NCBI RefSeq assembly: GCF_002224125.1
Contig: NZ_NCSM01000038.1
Location: 20,753 to 61,261 of the forward strand
Source of the DNA: Streptomyces sp. NBS 14/10
GTDB lineage: Bacteria; Actinomycetota; Actinomycetes; Streptomycetales; Streptomycetaceae
Length of the DNA stretch: 40,509 bases
Direction: 5' to 3'
A model generated the notes under the pieces. The model ran no database searches and was not told the DNA's origin. It saw only the letters and a program-made list of their open reading frames with translations. The position numbers and the translations under genes were made by a program. Shown here piece after piece: positions 1-8,891 of this stretch (its first letter is position 1; every line of letters starts with the position of its first letter).

Positions 1-136
1 CGGTCTGACGGCGCAGCACTGCATTCTCATGCCGGAGCGCCAACACCTCCGCGTCCTTGGCCACGCGTCTGCGCAGCACGGCGGTGGGCACCATGACCAG
101 GTTCCTGGCCAGCGCGGTGACGATCGACAGCACCAT
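1..136 (-). CDS. IS3-like transposase, N-terminal end, cut by window edge
   Basis: The minus strand opens with an ATG at 136 and reads 45 codons to the window edge. The translation has a hydrophobic, Arg-rich start followed by DAEVLALRHENAVLRRQ, the hallmark N-terminal segment of actinobacterial single-ORF transposases with an integrase (rve) core. The catalytic domain would lie outside the window. The subtype resembles the interrupted transposase at 38571-38992 and 40412-40509, but the segments compared do not overlap, so this is a guess. Too short for the gene's integrity to be judged. Confidence 0.6.
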   Translation of the reverse strand, partial: MVLSIVTALARNLVMVPTAVLRRRVAKDAEVLALRHENAVLRRQT

Positions 137-224
137 CGAAGGATCGTCCCAGATGTGCGGGCTCTGACGGAGAAGCTTGCAGGTCACGTCCAGAATCGTG
201 TTTCCGAGCGGGACAGGCAACCCG

Positions 225-825
225 CAGCTGCGGAGCGCACTGGAAGACCGCCAGGTCGGCTACGTCCTCGCGGTCGCCTGCGATCACCAGATCGCCACCC
301 GGGCGGGCAAGGTGCGGGCCGATGCACTGGCCAAGAAGCTGCCGAAACGAGCCTGGCAGAAGCTCTCCGCAGGCGCCGGCGCCAAGGGGCACCGCTCCTA
401 CGACTGGGCCCTGGCCGACGTTGCCGACGACCAGCCCGGTCACCGCCATCTAGTCGTTCGCCGCAACCGCAACAGCGGCGAACTCGCCTGCTACCGCTGC
501 TACTCGGCCACCCCGGTGCCGCTGGCCACGCTGGTGCGGGTGGCCGGTCGCAGGTGGACCGTCGAGGAGATGCTCCAGCCGGGTCACCCTCGCGATGCTC
601 GCCCATGCCTTCCTGGCCGCAGCCACCGCACACGAACACGACCACCACCCGGCCCCAGGCGAGCTGATTCCGTTGACCTGCAACGAGATCCAGCACCTGT
701 TCGCCGCACTGACCACCACCGCCCGCCCAGCCGCACATCACCTCGCCTGGTCCGTCTGGCGACGACGCCATCAGGCCCGGTCCCGGGGCTGCCACTACCA
801 ACGGCAGGCCGCCCGTCAACCATGA
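225..825 (+). pseudogene. IS701-family transposase remnant
   Basis: This is the C-terminal part of an IS701-family DDE transposase. The first frame (to about 575) contains QVGYVLAVACDHQ, GAGAKGHRSYDWA and VRVAGRRWTVEE, the region around the catalytic Glu. The reading frame then changes: from about 583 a second frame gives VTLAMLAHAFLAAATA, CNEIQHLFAAL and the Arg/His-rich tail WRRRHQARSRGCHYQRQ before a stop at 825. About 20 codons expected between the two blocks are missing, so an internal deletion caused the frameshift. No N-terminal half is visible upstream, where another transposase starts on the opposite strand. Not functional. Confidence 0.8.
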
Positions 826-850
826 AGATCATGATCTACGACTGGAGTAC

Positions 851-1897
851 TCAGGTCACAGGGGCAGGGCCTGTCGAGTCGCGGGCGTTGAGGGTCGTCG
901 CCAACTGGAGGTGGCGGGACGCGGGCTGGACGCCGTCCGCCATGCCGAGGAGGGTCTCGACGGCCATCCGACCCATGCCGACGAGAGGCTGCCCGACGGA
1001 CGTCAGCCGGGGGGTGGTCCACTGAGCCTGCGGCGTGTCGTCGAACCCGGTGACCGACAGGTCGCCCGGGACGGAGATATGGAGCTCGTTGGCCGCTGCG
1101 AGCACCCCGACGGCGATTTCGTCGTTTCCCGCGACGATCGCGGTCGGCGGCTCGTCGAGGGTCAGGACTTCACGTCCATGCCAAAGTCCCGCTTCGACGG
1201 AGAACGCGTCGTGTTGGATGAGCGCGCAGTCCGGCGTGATGCCCGCCGAGTGCAGCGCGGCCTGGTACCCGTGGAAGCGTTCCGCCGAGGGGGCGGAGCC
1301 CAGCGGCCCGCCGATCCAGGCAATCCTGCGGTGGCCGAGCCTGATGACGTGCTCAGTCGCCGAGCGACCGCCCGCCCAGTTGGTGGAGCCGATGCTGACG
1401 ATACGTGAATCGGTGGTGTCGATCGGGTCGATCGCCACCACCGGCAGTTCCGCATCCTCTGCGGCGACGAGCACCGAGTCGGGCAGGGCGACGGCAAGCG
1501 CGATGACGCCACCGACGCCGAACGCCTGCAGTTCCGCGACCCAGGCACGGGCCGCCGCAGGGCTTGTGCCGAGCCAGTCGACGGGCGCGTGGCGCAGGAG
1601 GAGCTCGCCCTGCGCGGCGGTCGCGGCCACGAGGATCCCCTGGAGCACCGTCGCGGCATAGCTGGACTCGACGATGTCGAGCACAGTGACGAGCGTTCGC
1701 TCACGCCGCAGATCCCGTCGCGCCGTCGTCAGCGTGTAGCCGATCTCGGCGACGACGCGGAGGACACGCTCACGTGTGCCCGCCGCCACGTCGCTGCGCC
1801 CGTTGAGGACCTTCGAAGCGGTCGCCGGCGAGACGCCGGCCAACCGGGCGACATCCGCCAAGGTGGCTCGCTCGGAACGAGATCGCCGATTCATCAT
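851..1897 (-). CDS. LacI-family transcriptional repressor of the sugar locus
   Basis: A 348-aa DNA-binding regulator that probably represses the adjacent transport and glycosidase genes until an imported sugar releases it. The N-terminus has a LacI helix-turn-helix (TLADVARLAGVSPATASKVL, about residues 12-31) followed by the hinge region. The rest is a periplasmic-binding-protein-like sensor, with typical blocks such as RLGHRRIAWIGG, AIVAGNDEIAVGVLAA and LSVTGFDDTP. Length is normal for the family. It is transcribed divergently from the sugar-binding protein gene. Two matching palindromes lie between them, one only 17 bp upstream of its start codon, which suggests autoregulation. The neighbouring GH39/GH51/GH3 genes suggest a xylo- or arabino-oligosaccharide effector, but the ligand cannot be read from the sequence. 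Confidence 0.93.
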   Translation of the reverse strand: MMNRRSRSERATLADVARLAGVSPATASKVLNGRSDVAAGTRERVLRVVAEIGYTLTTARRDLRRERTLVTVLDIVESSYAATVLQGILVAATAAQGELLLRHAPVDWLGTSPAAARAWVAELQAFGVGGVIALAVALPDSVLVAAEDAELPVVAIDPIDTTDSRIVSIGSTNWAGGRSATEHVIRLGHRRIAWIGGPLGSAPSAERFHGYQAALHSAGITPDCALIQHDAFSVEAGLWHGREVLTLDEPPTAIVAGNDEIAVGVLAAANELHISVPGDLSVTGFDDTPQAQWTTPRLTSVGQPLVGMGRMAVETLLGMADGVQPASRHLQLATTLNARDSTGPAPVT

Positions 1898-1913
1898 GAC
1901 TCCGCTCGTGTAG

Positions 1914-1926
1914 CGAAAACTTTTCG
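1914..1926. promoter_or_regulatory. LacI-type operator, lacI-proximal
   Basis: CGAAAACTTTTCG is an inverted repeat with 6-bp arms around one central base. It lies 17 bp upstream of the lacI start and closely matches the second site at 2037-2049 (shared pattern CGAAAAC-W-TTTCG). Odd-centred CGAAA/TTTCG palindromes are typical of actinobacterial LacI-family operators. Binding by the adjacent regulator is inferred. Confidence 0.7.
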
Positions 1927-1984
1927 AACCTGCCGTCTCACATTACACCTGTCGTGCTCGCACAGATCTCCCTGGTGCAAGCCC

Positions 1985-2013
1985 TTGACGCAATAGGACG
2001 CCCTGAGTACTTT
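1985..2013 (+). promoter_or_regulatory. Promoter of the sugar transporter operon
   Basis: TTGACG at 1985-1990 is followed after 17 bp by TACTTT at 2008-2013, a good match to the housekeeping sigma-factor consensus of actinomycetes. Transcription would start near 2020, just upstream of the operator at 2037-2049. A bound repressor would therefore sit over the early transcribed region. Confidence 0.65.
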
Positions 2014-2036
2014 GCCTGAGCACATCAGGAATGTTT

Positions 2037-2049
2037 CGAAAACATTTCG
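2037..2049. promoter_or_regulatory. LacI-type operator, transporter-proximal
   Basis: CGAAAACATTTCG has 5-bp arms around ACA and overlaps a perfect TTTCGAAA palindrome at 2034-2041. It lies downstream of the predicted start of transcription and 26 bp before the start codon of the binding-protein gene. It matches the site at 1914-1926 at 12 of 13 positions. Confidence 0.7.
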
Positions 2050-2074
2050 AGTCACCCCAAGGAGGAGGCGGCTC

Positions 2075-3385
2075 ATGAGGCTCCACAAGAAAACAAGACT
2101 CCTCTCCGCAATGCTCGGGCCGATACTCGTCCTGGCCGCCTGTGTGGGCTGCTCGGGCGGGTCAGCAGATGGCGGCGGCGACCAGCAGACGCACCTTACG
2201 GTCTGGAGTTGGGACGGCACTGTCGCCAAGGCCGTGCCCGGCTTCGAGGCGGAAAACCCGAACATCAAGGTCAAGGTTGTCAACGCGGGTTCGTCAAGCG
2301 ACGAGTACACCGCGCTCGACAATGCGATCCAGGCTGATTCCGGCGTGCCGGACCTTGCGATGTTCGAGTACTTCGCGCTGCCCTACTTCGCTATTCCCGG
2401 CAAGCTCGACGATCTCGGCGGATACGGCGCCGAGAGTCTCCGGAAGGACTACGTCGCGGCCGCGTGGAACGACGTGACAGTGAACGGCAAGGTCTACGGC
2501 CTGCCGTCCGACTACGGTCCGTCGGCGATGTTCTACAACGAGGCCACTCTCAAGAAGGCCGGCGTGAACAAGCCCCCGGCCACGTGGGACGAGTACTACC
2601 AGGACGCCAAGAAGGTTCGTGCACTCGGCGGCAATTACTACATCGCTCAGGACACCGGGGACCCCTTCTTCCTGCTCTCGCTCATCTGGCAGGCCGGCGG
2701 GCGCCCGTTCAAGGTGAGCGGCTACACGGTGCACATCGACTTCACGGATCCGGGCACGACCAAGGCCGTGGCGTTCTGGCAGAAGATGCTCGACGAGGGC
2801 CTGGTCAACACCAAGGTGACCGCGTGGTCCGACGACTGGAACCGCACGCTCAACGACGGAACGCTCGCCTCGCAGACCATGGGCGGCTGGCTGACCTCGA
2901 CGCTGCCGGAGCGGGCACCTCGTGCCGCCGGTGACTTCAGGGTTGCCCCGATGCCGCAGTGGGCGCAGGGGGACGAGGTCGGCTCCGAGAACGGCGGAAG
3001 CTCCTTCGGTATCCCGGCCGCTGCCCAGAACAAGGCCGCGGCGTACAAGTTCCTCAAGTACTTCACGCACGACGCCGGTCTGACGCCCCGTGTCGCAGCG
3101 GGTGCCTTCGTGCCGGACACGTCGGTACTGGAGAGCAAGGACGCCCAAAGCAAGGCCAATACGTACTTCGGTGGCCAGAAGGTCGGCGCCGTGCTGGCCA
3201 AAGCCTCGAAGAACGTCGCCACCGGTTGGCAGTACCCCCCGTTCTTCGAGTGGGCCCGAGTGACCTACGGCGACCTCGTATCGAAGTTCTACACCACAGG
3301 AAAAGGCTCACTCGCCCAAATCCTCGAGGAGTGGAAGCAGCGCATGACCAAGTACGGCAACGATCAGGGTTTCAAGGTGAACTAG
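2075..3385 (+). CDS. Sugar ABC transporter substrate-binding lipoprotein
   Basis: A 436-aa extracellular solute-binding protein of the type that feeds carbohydrate (CUT1) ABC transporters. The ATG at 2075 is chosen because AAGGAGGAG lies 7 bp upstream; an earlier in-frame TTG at 2012 would overlap the promoter and operator. The N-terminus is a lipoprotein signal: basic residues, a hydrophobic stretch, then LAAC with the lipidated Cys at about residue 23. The mature part has the family's opening pattern (LTVWSWDGT) and later aromatic-rich sugar-site segments (WQAGG, MGGWLTS, WQYPPFFEWA). It is the first gene of an operon with the two permeases. No ATPase gene is nearby, as is common in Streptomyces, where a shared ATPase (MsiK) serves many sugar importers. 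Confidence 0.93.
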   Translation: MRLHKKTRLLSAMLGPILVLAACVGCSGGSADGGGDQQTHLTVWSWDGTVAKAVPGFEAENPNIKVKVVNAGSSSDEYTALDNAIQADSGVPDLAMFEYFALPYFAIPGKLDDLGGYGAESLRKDYVAAAWNDVTVNGKVYGLPSDYGPSAMFYNEATLKKAGVNKPPATWDEYYQDAKKVRALGGNYYIAQDTGDPFFLLSLIWQAGGRPFKVSGYTVHIDFTDPGTTKAVAFWQKMLDEGLVNTKVTAWSDDWNRTLNDGTLASQTMGGWLTSTLPERAPRAAGDFRVAPMPQWAQGDEVGSENGGSSFGIPAAAQNKAAAYKFLKYFTHDAGLTPRVAAGAFVPDTSVLESKDAQSKANTYFGGQKVGAVLAKASKNVATGWQYPPFFEWARVTYGDLVSKFYTTGKGSLAQILEEWKQRMTKYGNDQGFKVN

Positions 3386-3455
3386 CGGTTCCCACCAGGG
3401 CAGTGCCGGGAAGCGGGCCTTGGCAATACATCGGACCGAAAGGAACACCACAGAC

Positions 3456-4409
3456 ATGGGCCAGGCAGGTCGGCTCGACGACGTCACCCCGGTCGTGGCG
3501 TCGTCAGACACAAGACAGTACAGGGCACGGGCCGGCAAGCGCAGCAAGAAGCAGATCGGACTGGCGTTCATCGCGCCCTTCGGATTGCTGTTCGCGCTCG
3601 TCTACATCGTGCCGATCATCTACGCTGCCTACCTCAGCCTCTTTCGGCAGCAACTCGTCGGTGGAAACAGGTTCATCGGGCTCGCCAACTACCGCGAGCT
3701 GTTCCACGATCCGCAGTTCTGGGACAGCGTGGGCCGCGTCTTCTGGTTCACGCTCGTCCAGGTGCCGATCATGCTGATCCTGGCCATGGCCCTGGCGCTG
3801 GCCCTGGACTCCAGGCGCCTGCACGGCACCAGGTTCATGCGGGTGTCGATCTTCCTCCCCTACGCGGTGCCGGCGGTCGTGTCGACGCTCATGTGGGGCT
3901 TCATGCTGGGCGTCAAATACGGACTGTTCGGCAGCGTCAACAACGCCCTGGGCACGGACCTCAACCCCTTCGCTCCCGGTACCACGCTCATCTCCATCGG
4001 GGTGATGGTGACCTGGGCGTTCACCGGGTTCAACATGCTCATCTTCTACGCCGTGCTCAAGGCCGTTCCTCGCGAACTGTACGAGGCGGCCGCGCTCGAC
4101 GGGGCGAATGAATTCCAAGTGGTCCGCAGAATCAAGCTGCCGGCGCTTCGAAGGTCCCTGATCATCGCGATCATTTTTTCGATCATCGGGACGTTCCAGA
4201 TATTCAACGAGCCGCTGATCCTGCCGTCGATGGTGGCCAGTAGCGGCATCACCACCCACTACACGCCCAACCTTTACGCGTACAAGCTGGCGTTCACCGG
4301 ATCTCAGCAGGGCTATGCGGCAGCCCTCGCGCTCGTCATGGCGGCGATCACGATCGCGGTCGCCTACGCCGTCCAGATCAGGGGGTTGAGGAATGCCTTT
4401 GACAGGTAG
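3456..4409 (+). CDS. Sugar ABC transporter permease 1
   Basis: A 317-aa inner-membrane permease of the MalF/UgpA type with about six membrane segments, the first at IGLAFIAPFGLLFALVYIVP. The ABC-docking EAA loop is visible as EAAALDGANEF followed by IKLP. The start at 3456 is supported by GAAAGGA 12 bp upstream; longer in-frame starts are weaker. It lies 70 bp after the binding-protein gene, and its 3' end overlaps the next permease by 17 bp, indicating translational coupling and a heterodimeric channel. Confidence 0.93.
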   Translation: MGQAGRLDDVTPVVASSDTRQYRARAGKRSKKQIGLAFIAPFGLLFALVYIVPIIYAAYLSLFRQQLVGGNRFIGLANYRELFHDPQFWDSVGRVFWFTLVQVPIMLILAMALALALDSRRLHGTRFMRVSIFLPYAVPAVVSTLMWGFMLGVKYGLFGSVNNALGTDLNPFAPGTTLISIGVMVTWAFTGFNMLIFYAVLKAVPRELYEAAALDGANEFQVVRRIKLPALRRSLIIAIIFSIIGTFQIFNEPLILPSMVASSGITTHYTPNLYAYKLAFTGSQQGYAAALALVMAAITIAVAYAVQIRGLRNAFDR

Positions 4410-5346
4410 CCGACAAGACACATCGGGGAAAGCCGGCAGCGCAACCTCCGGCGCGTCGACCCGTCGTTCCGGTAACCCCCGCCGCCTGTACACGGTGGAA
4501 AATCCCAGGAAGAGCGTAACCCTCACGGTGATGACAGGGCTGTTCACCCTGTACTGCCTGCTGCCGCTCGTCTGGCTGGTCATCAACGCAACCAAGTCAC
4601 AGTCTGACTTCGCTTCCTCGTTCGGACTCGCCGCCGGTCACAGGTTCGCCCTGTGGGACAACATCGTGGAGGTGTTCAGATACCAGGACGGGATCTTCTC
4701 CCGGTGGCTTCTCAATACCGTCGTCTACGTCGTCGTGGGCGCGACCGTGTCGACTTTTCTGGCAGCCCTCGGCGGGTATGCCCTGGCAAAACTCGACTTT
4801 ACCGGCAAGCGCGTGTTCTTCTTCGTCGTTCTGGGTGCGATCGCGGTCCCCGGCATCGCCCTGGCGCTCCCGCAGTTCCTGCTGTTCACACGGCTCGGCA
4901 TCACCAACACCCCGTGGGCCGTCCTCATACCGAGCTTCATCAACCCGTTCGGGTTGTACCTGATGTGGGTGTTCGCGGCGGAAGCCATTCCGACGGACCT
5001 GCTCGATGCCGCAAAGGTGGACGGCGCCGGGGAGTTCAGGACGTTTCTCCGGATCGGGCTGCCGCTGCTCGCACCGGCAAGCGTAACGGTCCTGCTCTTC
5101 TCGTTCGTATCCATCTGGAACAACTACTTCCTGCCGTTGATCATGCTCAAGGACCCGAAGTGGTACCCGCTGACCATCGGACTCAACCAATGGAACAAGC
5201 TGGGCTCGTCAGCCGGGAACGGTGCGCTCATCCAGAATCTCGTGATCACGGCCTCGCTGCTGACGATCATCCCGCTGATCATCGCGTTCGTCAGCCTGCA
5301 GCGGTACTGGCAGTCCGGCCTGTCGCTCGGCGCGGTCAAGGGCTAG
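4393..5346 (+). CDS. Sugar ABC transporter permease 2
   Basis: A 317-aa MalG/UgpE-type permease that pairs with the preceding one. Membrane segments are clear (for example VMTGLFTLYCLLPLVWLVI near the start). The EAA-like loop reads LDAAKVDGAGEF, with the expected LP after it (IGLPLL). The start ATG lies inside the end of the preceding gene. The N-terminus has an unusually long Ser/Thr/Arg-rich tail before the first membrane helix. No dedicated ATPase gene follows. Confidence 0.93.
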   Translation: MPLTGSRQDTSGKAGSATSGASTRRSGNPRRLYTVENPRKSVTLTVMTGLFTLYCLLPLVWLVINATKSQSDFASSFGLAAGHRFALWDNIVEVFRYQDGIFSRWLLNTVVYVVVGATVSTFLAALGGYALAKLDFTGKRVFFFVVLGAIAVPGIALALPQFLLFTRLGITNTPWAVLIPSFINPFGLYLMWVFAAEAIPTDLLDAAKVDGAGEFRTFLRIGLPLLAPASVTVLLFSFVSIWNNYFLPLIMLKDPKWYPLTIGLNQWNKLGSSAGNGALIQNLVITASLLTIIPLIIAFVSLQRYWQSGLSLGAVKG

Positions 5347-5490
5347 GGAAAACTCCGCACGGTCAGATATCTCCCTGGAACAAGCGCTGACGACTCGGCC
5401 GGCCGGCGGTTCCGGCACTCAGGCCGGCGAAGTCGGCCGCATTGTTCCGCAATTCATCTGATGAGCAACTCTTCAAAGGAAATTGAGGTC

Positions 5491-7128
5491 ATGTCGAACG
5501 ACATTGTGCTCGAATCTTCGCTTCGGATCGACGGTGAGCTGTGCTCCGAGAGTGCGCTCCCGCACATCTGGGCGGAGTGTGTCGGCGCCGGCCGGGCGAA
5601 TGAGGCATTGCGTGCGGACTGGCAGCAGCAGTTTCGCGAGGTTGTTGACGCCTGCGGTTTCCGTTACATTCGCTTCCACGGTGTCTTTCACGACGACATG
5701 TTCGTGTACCGGGAGAGTTATGGCTCCGGGTTCGGCCCGAACGTGAACCTTCCCTCGCCGGTGTTCACCTTCAGCTACGTGGACAAGGTGTTCGACCACA
5801 TCCTGGAGTGCGGCGCCCGTCCCTTCGTCGAGTTGGGCTTCATGCCGCGTGAGTTGGCGACGGAACATGAGACCGTGTTCTGGTGGGGTGCGCACGCCAG
5901 CCCGCCCAAGGACATGGCGCGCTGGGTCGAGTTGGTCACACGTTCGATCGAGCACTGGATCGGCCGGTACGGTCTCGCGGAAGTACGTGAATGGCGGTTC
6001 GAGCTGTGGAATGAACCGAACCTGATGCCCCATTTCTGGACGGGGACGAAAACGGAGTACTTCGAACTCTACGAGCACACCGTCAGGGCGATCAAGAAGA
6101 TCGATTCCGAATTGAAGGTGGGCGGGCCCGCCACGAGTGTCTTCGTGCCCGACGATCGGTACAAGGGCGAAGTCGAGGACCGCTCGGCGACGCTTGAGAC
6201 GTCCACTGCGCCCGACGTGGATGCGCTCGACTGGCGCCCGGTGTGGATCGAGGACTTCATCGCCTGGTGCGCGGAGCGCGAACTCCCGGTCGACTTCATA
6301 TCGACTCACCTGTACCCGACCGACTACGCCTACGGTGCCGACGGCCAGGGGGTCCACATCACCCGGTACGCCGACGCGACCTACGACGACCTGGTCCTCC
6401 TTCGCGATCTTGTGGCGAACAGCGCCTATCCGGACGCGGAGATCCACATCACAGAATGGTCGACGTCGCCGTCGTCCCGCGACTTCATCCATGACACGCT
6501 GTTCGCGGCAACCTCCATCATCCGGTCCTACCTGAAGTGCGCCACCCTCGCCGACTCGATCTCCTACTGGACCTTCACGGACGTGTTCGAAGAGGGAGGA
6601 GCCGGAATCGGACCGTTCCACGGCGGGTTCGGCATGGTGAACGAGGCGGGCATGCACAAGCCCACGTTCCACGCATTCGCCATGCTCCATCGGCTCGGTG
6701 ACCGGCTGCTCCTCGCGACATCCGACGGCGTCGTAACCCGTGACAGCCGGACATCGGCCGTGTCCGCGCTCTTCTTCAACTATCCCGAAGAGATGGCCCG
6801 GAGGGCTGTCGGCTCGGCGAACTCGTATCCGGCGACGCGCGCGCTGGCCAAGGTGGGGTCGAGCCGAAGGGTCCGCCACTCGATAGGTCAGCTCAAGCCG
6901 GGCACCACATTCCTGGTCGAAATCATGGACTGGGAGCACGGGAACGTCGCCGAAGCATGGCACCGGCTCGGATCCCCCATCAACCTGTCCCGGGCCGACA
7001 GCAAGTACTTGAGCGTAGTCGCCGACTCGCTCCGCAGGTTCACGTTGACCGTGACCGACAACGGCACGCTGGAGATCGATGTCGACCTCCCGCCGTGGGC
7101 GGTGCTGTCGCTGAGGCAGGCCGCGTGA
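5491..7128 (+). CDS. GH39-family glycosidase, probable beta-xylosidase
   Basis: A 545-aa glycoside hydrolase of clan A (family 39), expected to release xylose or a related sugar from oligosaccharides with retention. The general acid/base lies in WNEPN (Glu at about residue 175) and the nucleophile in ITEWS (Glu at about residue 322), the spacing expected for the family barrel. The C-terminal 150 residues would form the usual beta-sandwich. There is no signal peptide, so it is cytoplasmic and acts on imported sugar. The ATG at 5491 is preferred over 5461 because AAAGGA and GAGG lie upstream at suitable spacing. The 5' third uses more A/T-ending codons than its neighbours. Alternative: another GH39 activity such as alpha-L-iduronidase-like, less likely here. 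Confidence 0.85.
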   Translation: MSNDIVLESSLRIDGELCSESALPHIWAECVGAGRANEALRADWQQQFREVVDACGFRYIRFHGVFHDDMFVYRESYGSGFGPNVNLPSPVFTFSYVDKVFDHILECGARPFVELGFMPRELATEHETVFWWGAHASPPKDMARWVELVTRSIEHWIGRYGLAEVREWRFELWNEPNLMPHFWTGTKTEYFELYEHTVRAIKKIDSELKVGGPATSVFVPDDRYKGEVEDRSATLETSTAPDVDALDWRPVWIEDFIAWCAERELPVDFISTHLYPTDYAYGADGQGVHITRYADATYDDLVLLRDLVANSAYPDAEIHITEWSTSPSSRDFIHDTLFAATSIIRSYLKCATLADSISYWTFTDVFEEGGAGIGPFHGGFGMVNEAGMHKPTFHAFAMLHRLGDRLLLATSDGVVTRDSRTSAVSALFFNYPEEMARRAVGSANSYPATRALAKVGSSRRVRHSIGQLKPGTTFLVEIMDWEHGNVAEAWHRLGSPINLSRADSKYLSVVADSLRRFTLTVTDNGTLEIDVDLPPWAVLSLRQAA

Positions 7129-7218
7129 AGTGGCTCGCCGTTCAGCTCGCGCCCCGAACAAGGCGACCTCACCACTGCGCTTCGCCGTCACAAGCGGTTG
7201 CCCTCGAAAGGAGACCGG

Positions 7219-8706
7219 ATGCCGCCCGCCCGTATCACCTTCGATCCCACCTTCGTTGTCGGTGAAGTCGACCCACGACTGTACGGGTCGTTCGTCGAGC
7301 ACCTCGGCCGATGTGTCTACACCGGCATCTACGAGCCGGAGCACCCGACCGCCGACGAGCACGGTTTTCGCGCCGACGTGGCAGAGCTCGTCACCGAGCT
7401 CGGGGTGCCGATCCTGCGGTACCCGGGTGGGAACTTCGTGTCGGGTTACCGCTGGGAGGATGGCGTCGGCCCGCGGGAGTCTCGTCCGACCCGGCTCGAT
7501 CTTGCGTGGAGATCGATCGAGACCAATGCCGTCGGCACCGATGAGTTCTGTACCTGGACCCGGCGCGTCGGCTCGGAGCCGATGCTGGCGGTGAACCTCG
7601 GCACCCGCGGAGCCGACGCGGCCGCCGGCCTCGTCGAATACTGCAACCATCCCGGCGGGACGTATTGGTCGGACCTGCGGCGCAAGAACGGTGTGTCCGA
7701 CCCGCATGCGGTGAAGGTGTGGTGCCTGGGCAACGAGATGGACGGTCGGTGGCAAGTGGGCCACAAGTCCGCCGACGAGTACGGTCGGCTGGCCTCCCAG
7801 ACGGCGCAGGCGATGCGTCTGGTGGACCCGGGGATCGAACTCGTCGCGTGCGGATCGTCCGGTCCGCGGATGCCGACGTTCCCCGAGTGGGACGCCACAG
7901 TGCTCGAACACTGCTACGAGCACGTCGATTACATCTCGCTTCACTCCTACCACCAGGAGCGGAAGGGGGATCGCGCAAGCTTCCTGGCATGCGCGGTCGA
8001 CATGGACCGGCACATCGAGGCCGTCGTCGCCACCGCGGACTACGTACGGGCAAAGGGTCGCCATACCAAACGCATCAACCTGTCATTCGATGAGTGGAAC
8101 GTGTGGTACTCGCAAGGGACGACCGTCGAACGCGACTGGGAGCAGGCGCCGCGGTTGCTCGAAGACCAGTACAACGTGGTCGACGCCGTCGTCGTCGGCA
8201 ACATGCTGATCAGCCTCCTGCGGCATGCCGACCGGGTCCGCATCGCCTGCCTGGCACAGCTGGTCAACGCGATTGGTGCGGTCCGCACCGAACCGGGCGG
8301 CCCTGCCTGGCGGCAGACGATCTTCCATCCGTTCGCGCTGACAAGTCGCTACGGGCGCGGCGTCGTGCTGCAGACGACGATCACGTCTCCGCACTACGAG
8401 ACCGACTGGTTCGGTGAGGTGCCCGTGCTGGACGCCGTGGTGCTGCGCGCCGACGACGGCGTCACGGTCTTCGCGGTCAACCGCCACCAGCACGAATCCC
8501 TGCCGCTGACGGTCGATCTACGCGCCGTCCCGGGGCTCCGCCGGGCCAGCCATACCTATATCGGCGGCGAAGATCCCGCGGCGGCGAATACCGGCGCCGA
8601 GCCCGGGCGGGTGGTTCCCCTCACGGGCGAGGGTCTCGCGGTGGACGCCGGCGAGCTGGCCGTAGCACTGCCACCTATGTCATGGAACATGATCCGGATC
8701 AGCTGA
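7219..8706 (+). CDS. GH51 alpha-L-arabinofuranosidase
   Basis: A 495-aa family 51 enzyme that removes arabinofuranosyl side chains from arabinoxylan- or arabinan-derived oligosaccharides. The N-terminus has the family signature around LYGSFVEHLGRCVYTGIY, followed by the substrate-site segment RYPGGNFVSGYRWEDG. The acid/base is in GNEMDG (Glu173) and the nucleophile in FDEWNVWY (Glu292). The C-terminal beta-sandwich is complete. Length is typical. No signal peptide is present. GAAAGGAG lies 6 bp upstream of the ATG. It follows the GH39 gene by 90 bp and is probably co-transcribed with it. Confidence 0.93.
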   Translation: MPPARITFDPTFVVGEVDPRLYGSFVEHLGRCVYTGIYEPEHPTADEHGFRADVAELVTELGVPILRYPGGNFVSGYRWEDGVGPRESRPTRLDLAWRSIETNAVGTDEFCTWTRRVGSEPMLAVNLGTRGADAAAGLVEYCNHPGGTYWSDLRRKNGVSDPHAVKVWCLGNEMDGRWQVGHKSADEYGRLASQTAQAMRLVDPGIELVACGSSGPRMPTFPEWDATVLEHCYEHVDYISLHSYHQERKGDRASFLACAVDMDRHIEAVVATADYVRAKGRHTKRINLSFDEWNVWYSQGTTVERDWEQAPRLLEDQYNVVDAVVVGNMLISLLRHADRVRIACLAQLVNAIGAVRTEPGGPAWRQTIFHPFALTSRYGRGVVLQTTITSPHYETDWFGEVPVLDAVVLRADDGVTVFAVNRHQHESLPLTVDLRAVPGLRRASHTYIGGEDPAAANTGAEPGRVVPLTGEGLAVDAGELAVALPPMSWNMIRIS

Positions 8707-8708
8707 GC

Positions 8709-8891
8709 ATGTCGACCATCGTCGGCGTCTCCCACCCCTCCCGCATCGCCGCCACCGTCGAACTCGCCACGGCGTCCGTCCCGGACGAGCTCTGGGACGC
8801 GGTCGAGCCGCTCGTCCCGCCTCCGCGCCGACCGGCTCAACTGACCGTGGCCTACGCCGCCTTGAGCAATGGAGTGCCGCCATGTCCCTGA
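8709..8891 (+). pseudogene. IS5-like transposase N-terminal relic
   Basis: A 60-codon reading frame starts 2 bp after the GH51 stop. It contains VPDELWDAVEPLVPPPRR, the characteristic opening of IS5-family transposases (usually LWxxxEPLLPPP). Homology ends right after this motif and the frame overlaps the start of the GH3 gene by 10 bp. It is most simply read as a scar of an insertion sequence at the junction of the GH51 and GH3 genes. It could be translated as a short peptide, but no function is expected. Confidence 0.55.

Noticed and set aside
824..836. Short AGATCATGATCT palindrome between the IS701 relic and lacI as a terminator
   Set aside because: Too short and AT-rich, without flanking structure.
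2012..2074. Upstream TTG start for the sugar-binding protein
   Set aside because: It would place coding sequence over the promoter and operator and spoil the lipoprotein signal; the ATG at 2075 has a strong ribosome binding site.
5473..8064. 863-codon open frame on the minus strand opposite GH39 and GH51
   Set aside because: It is a shadow of high-GC coding DNA: composition is Arg/Val/His/Gly-rich, with no motif. The plus-strand genes have catalytic residues.
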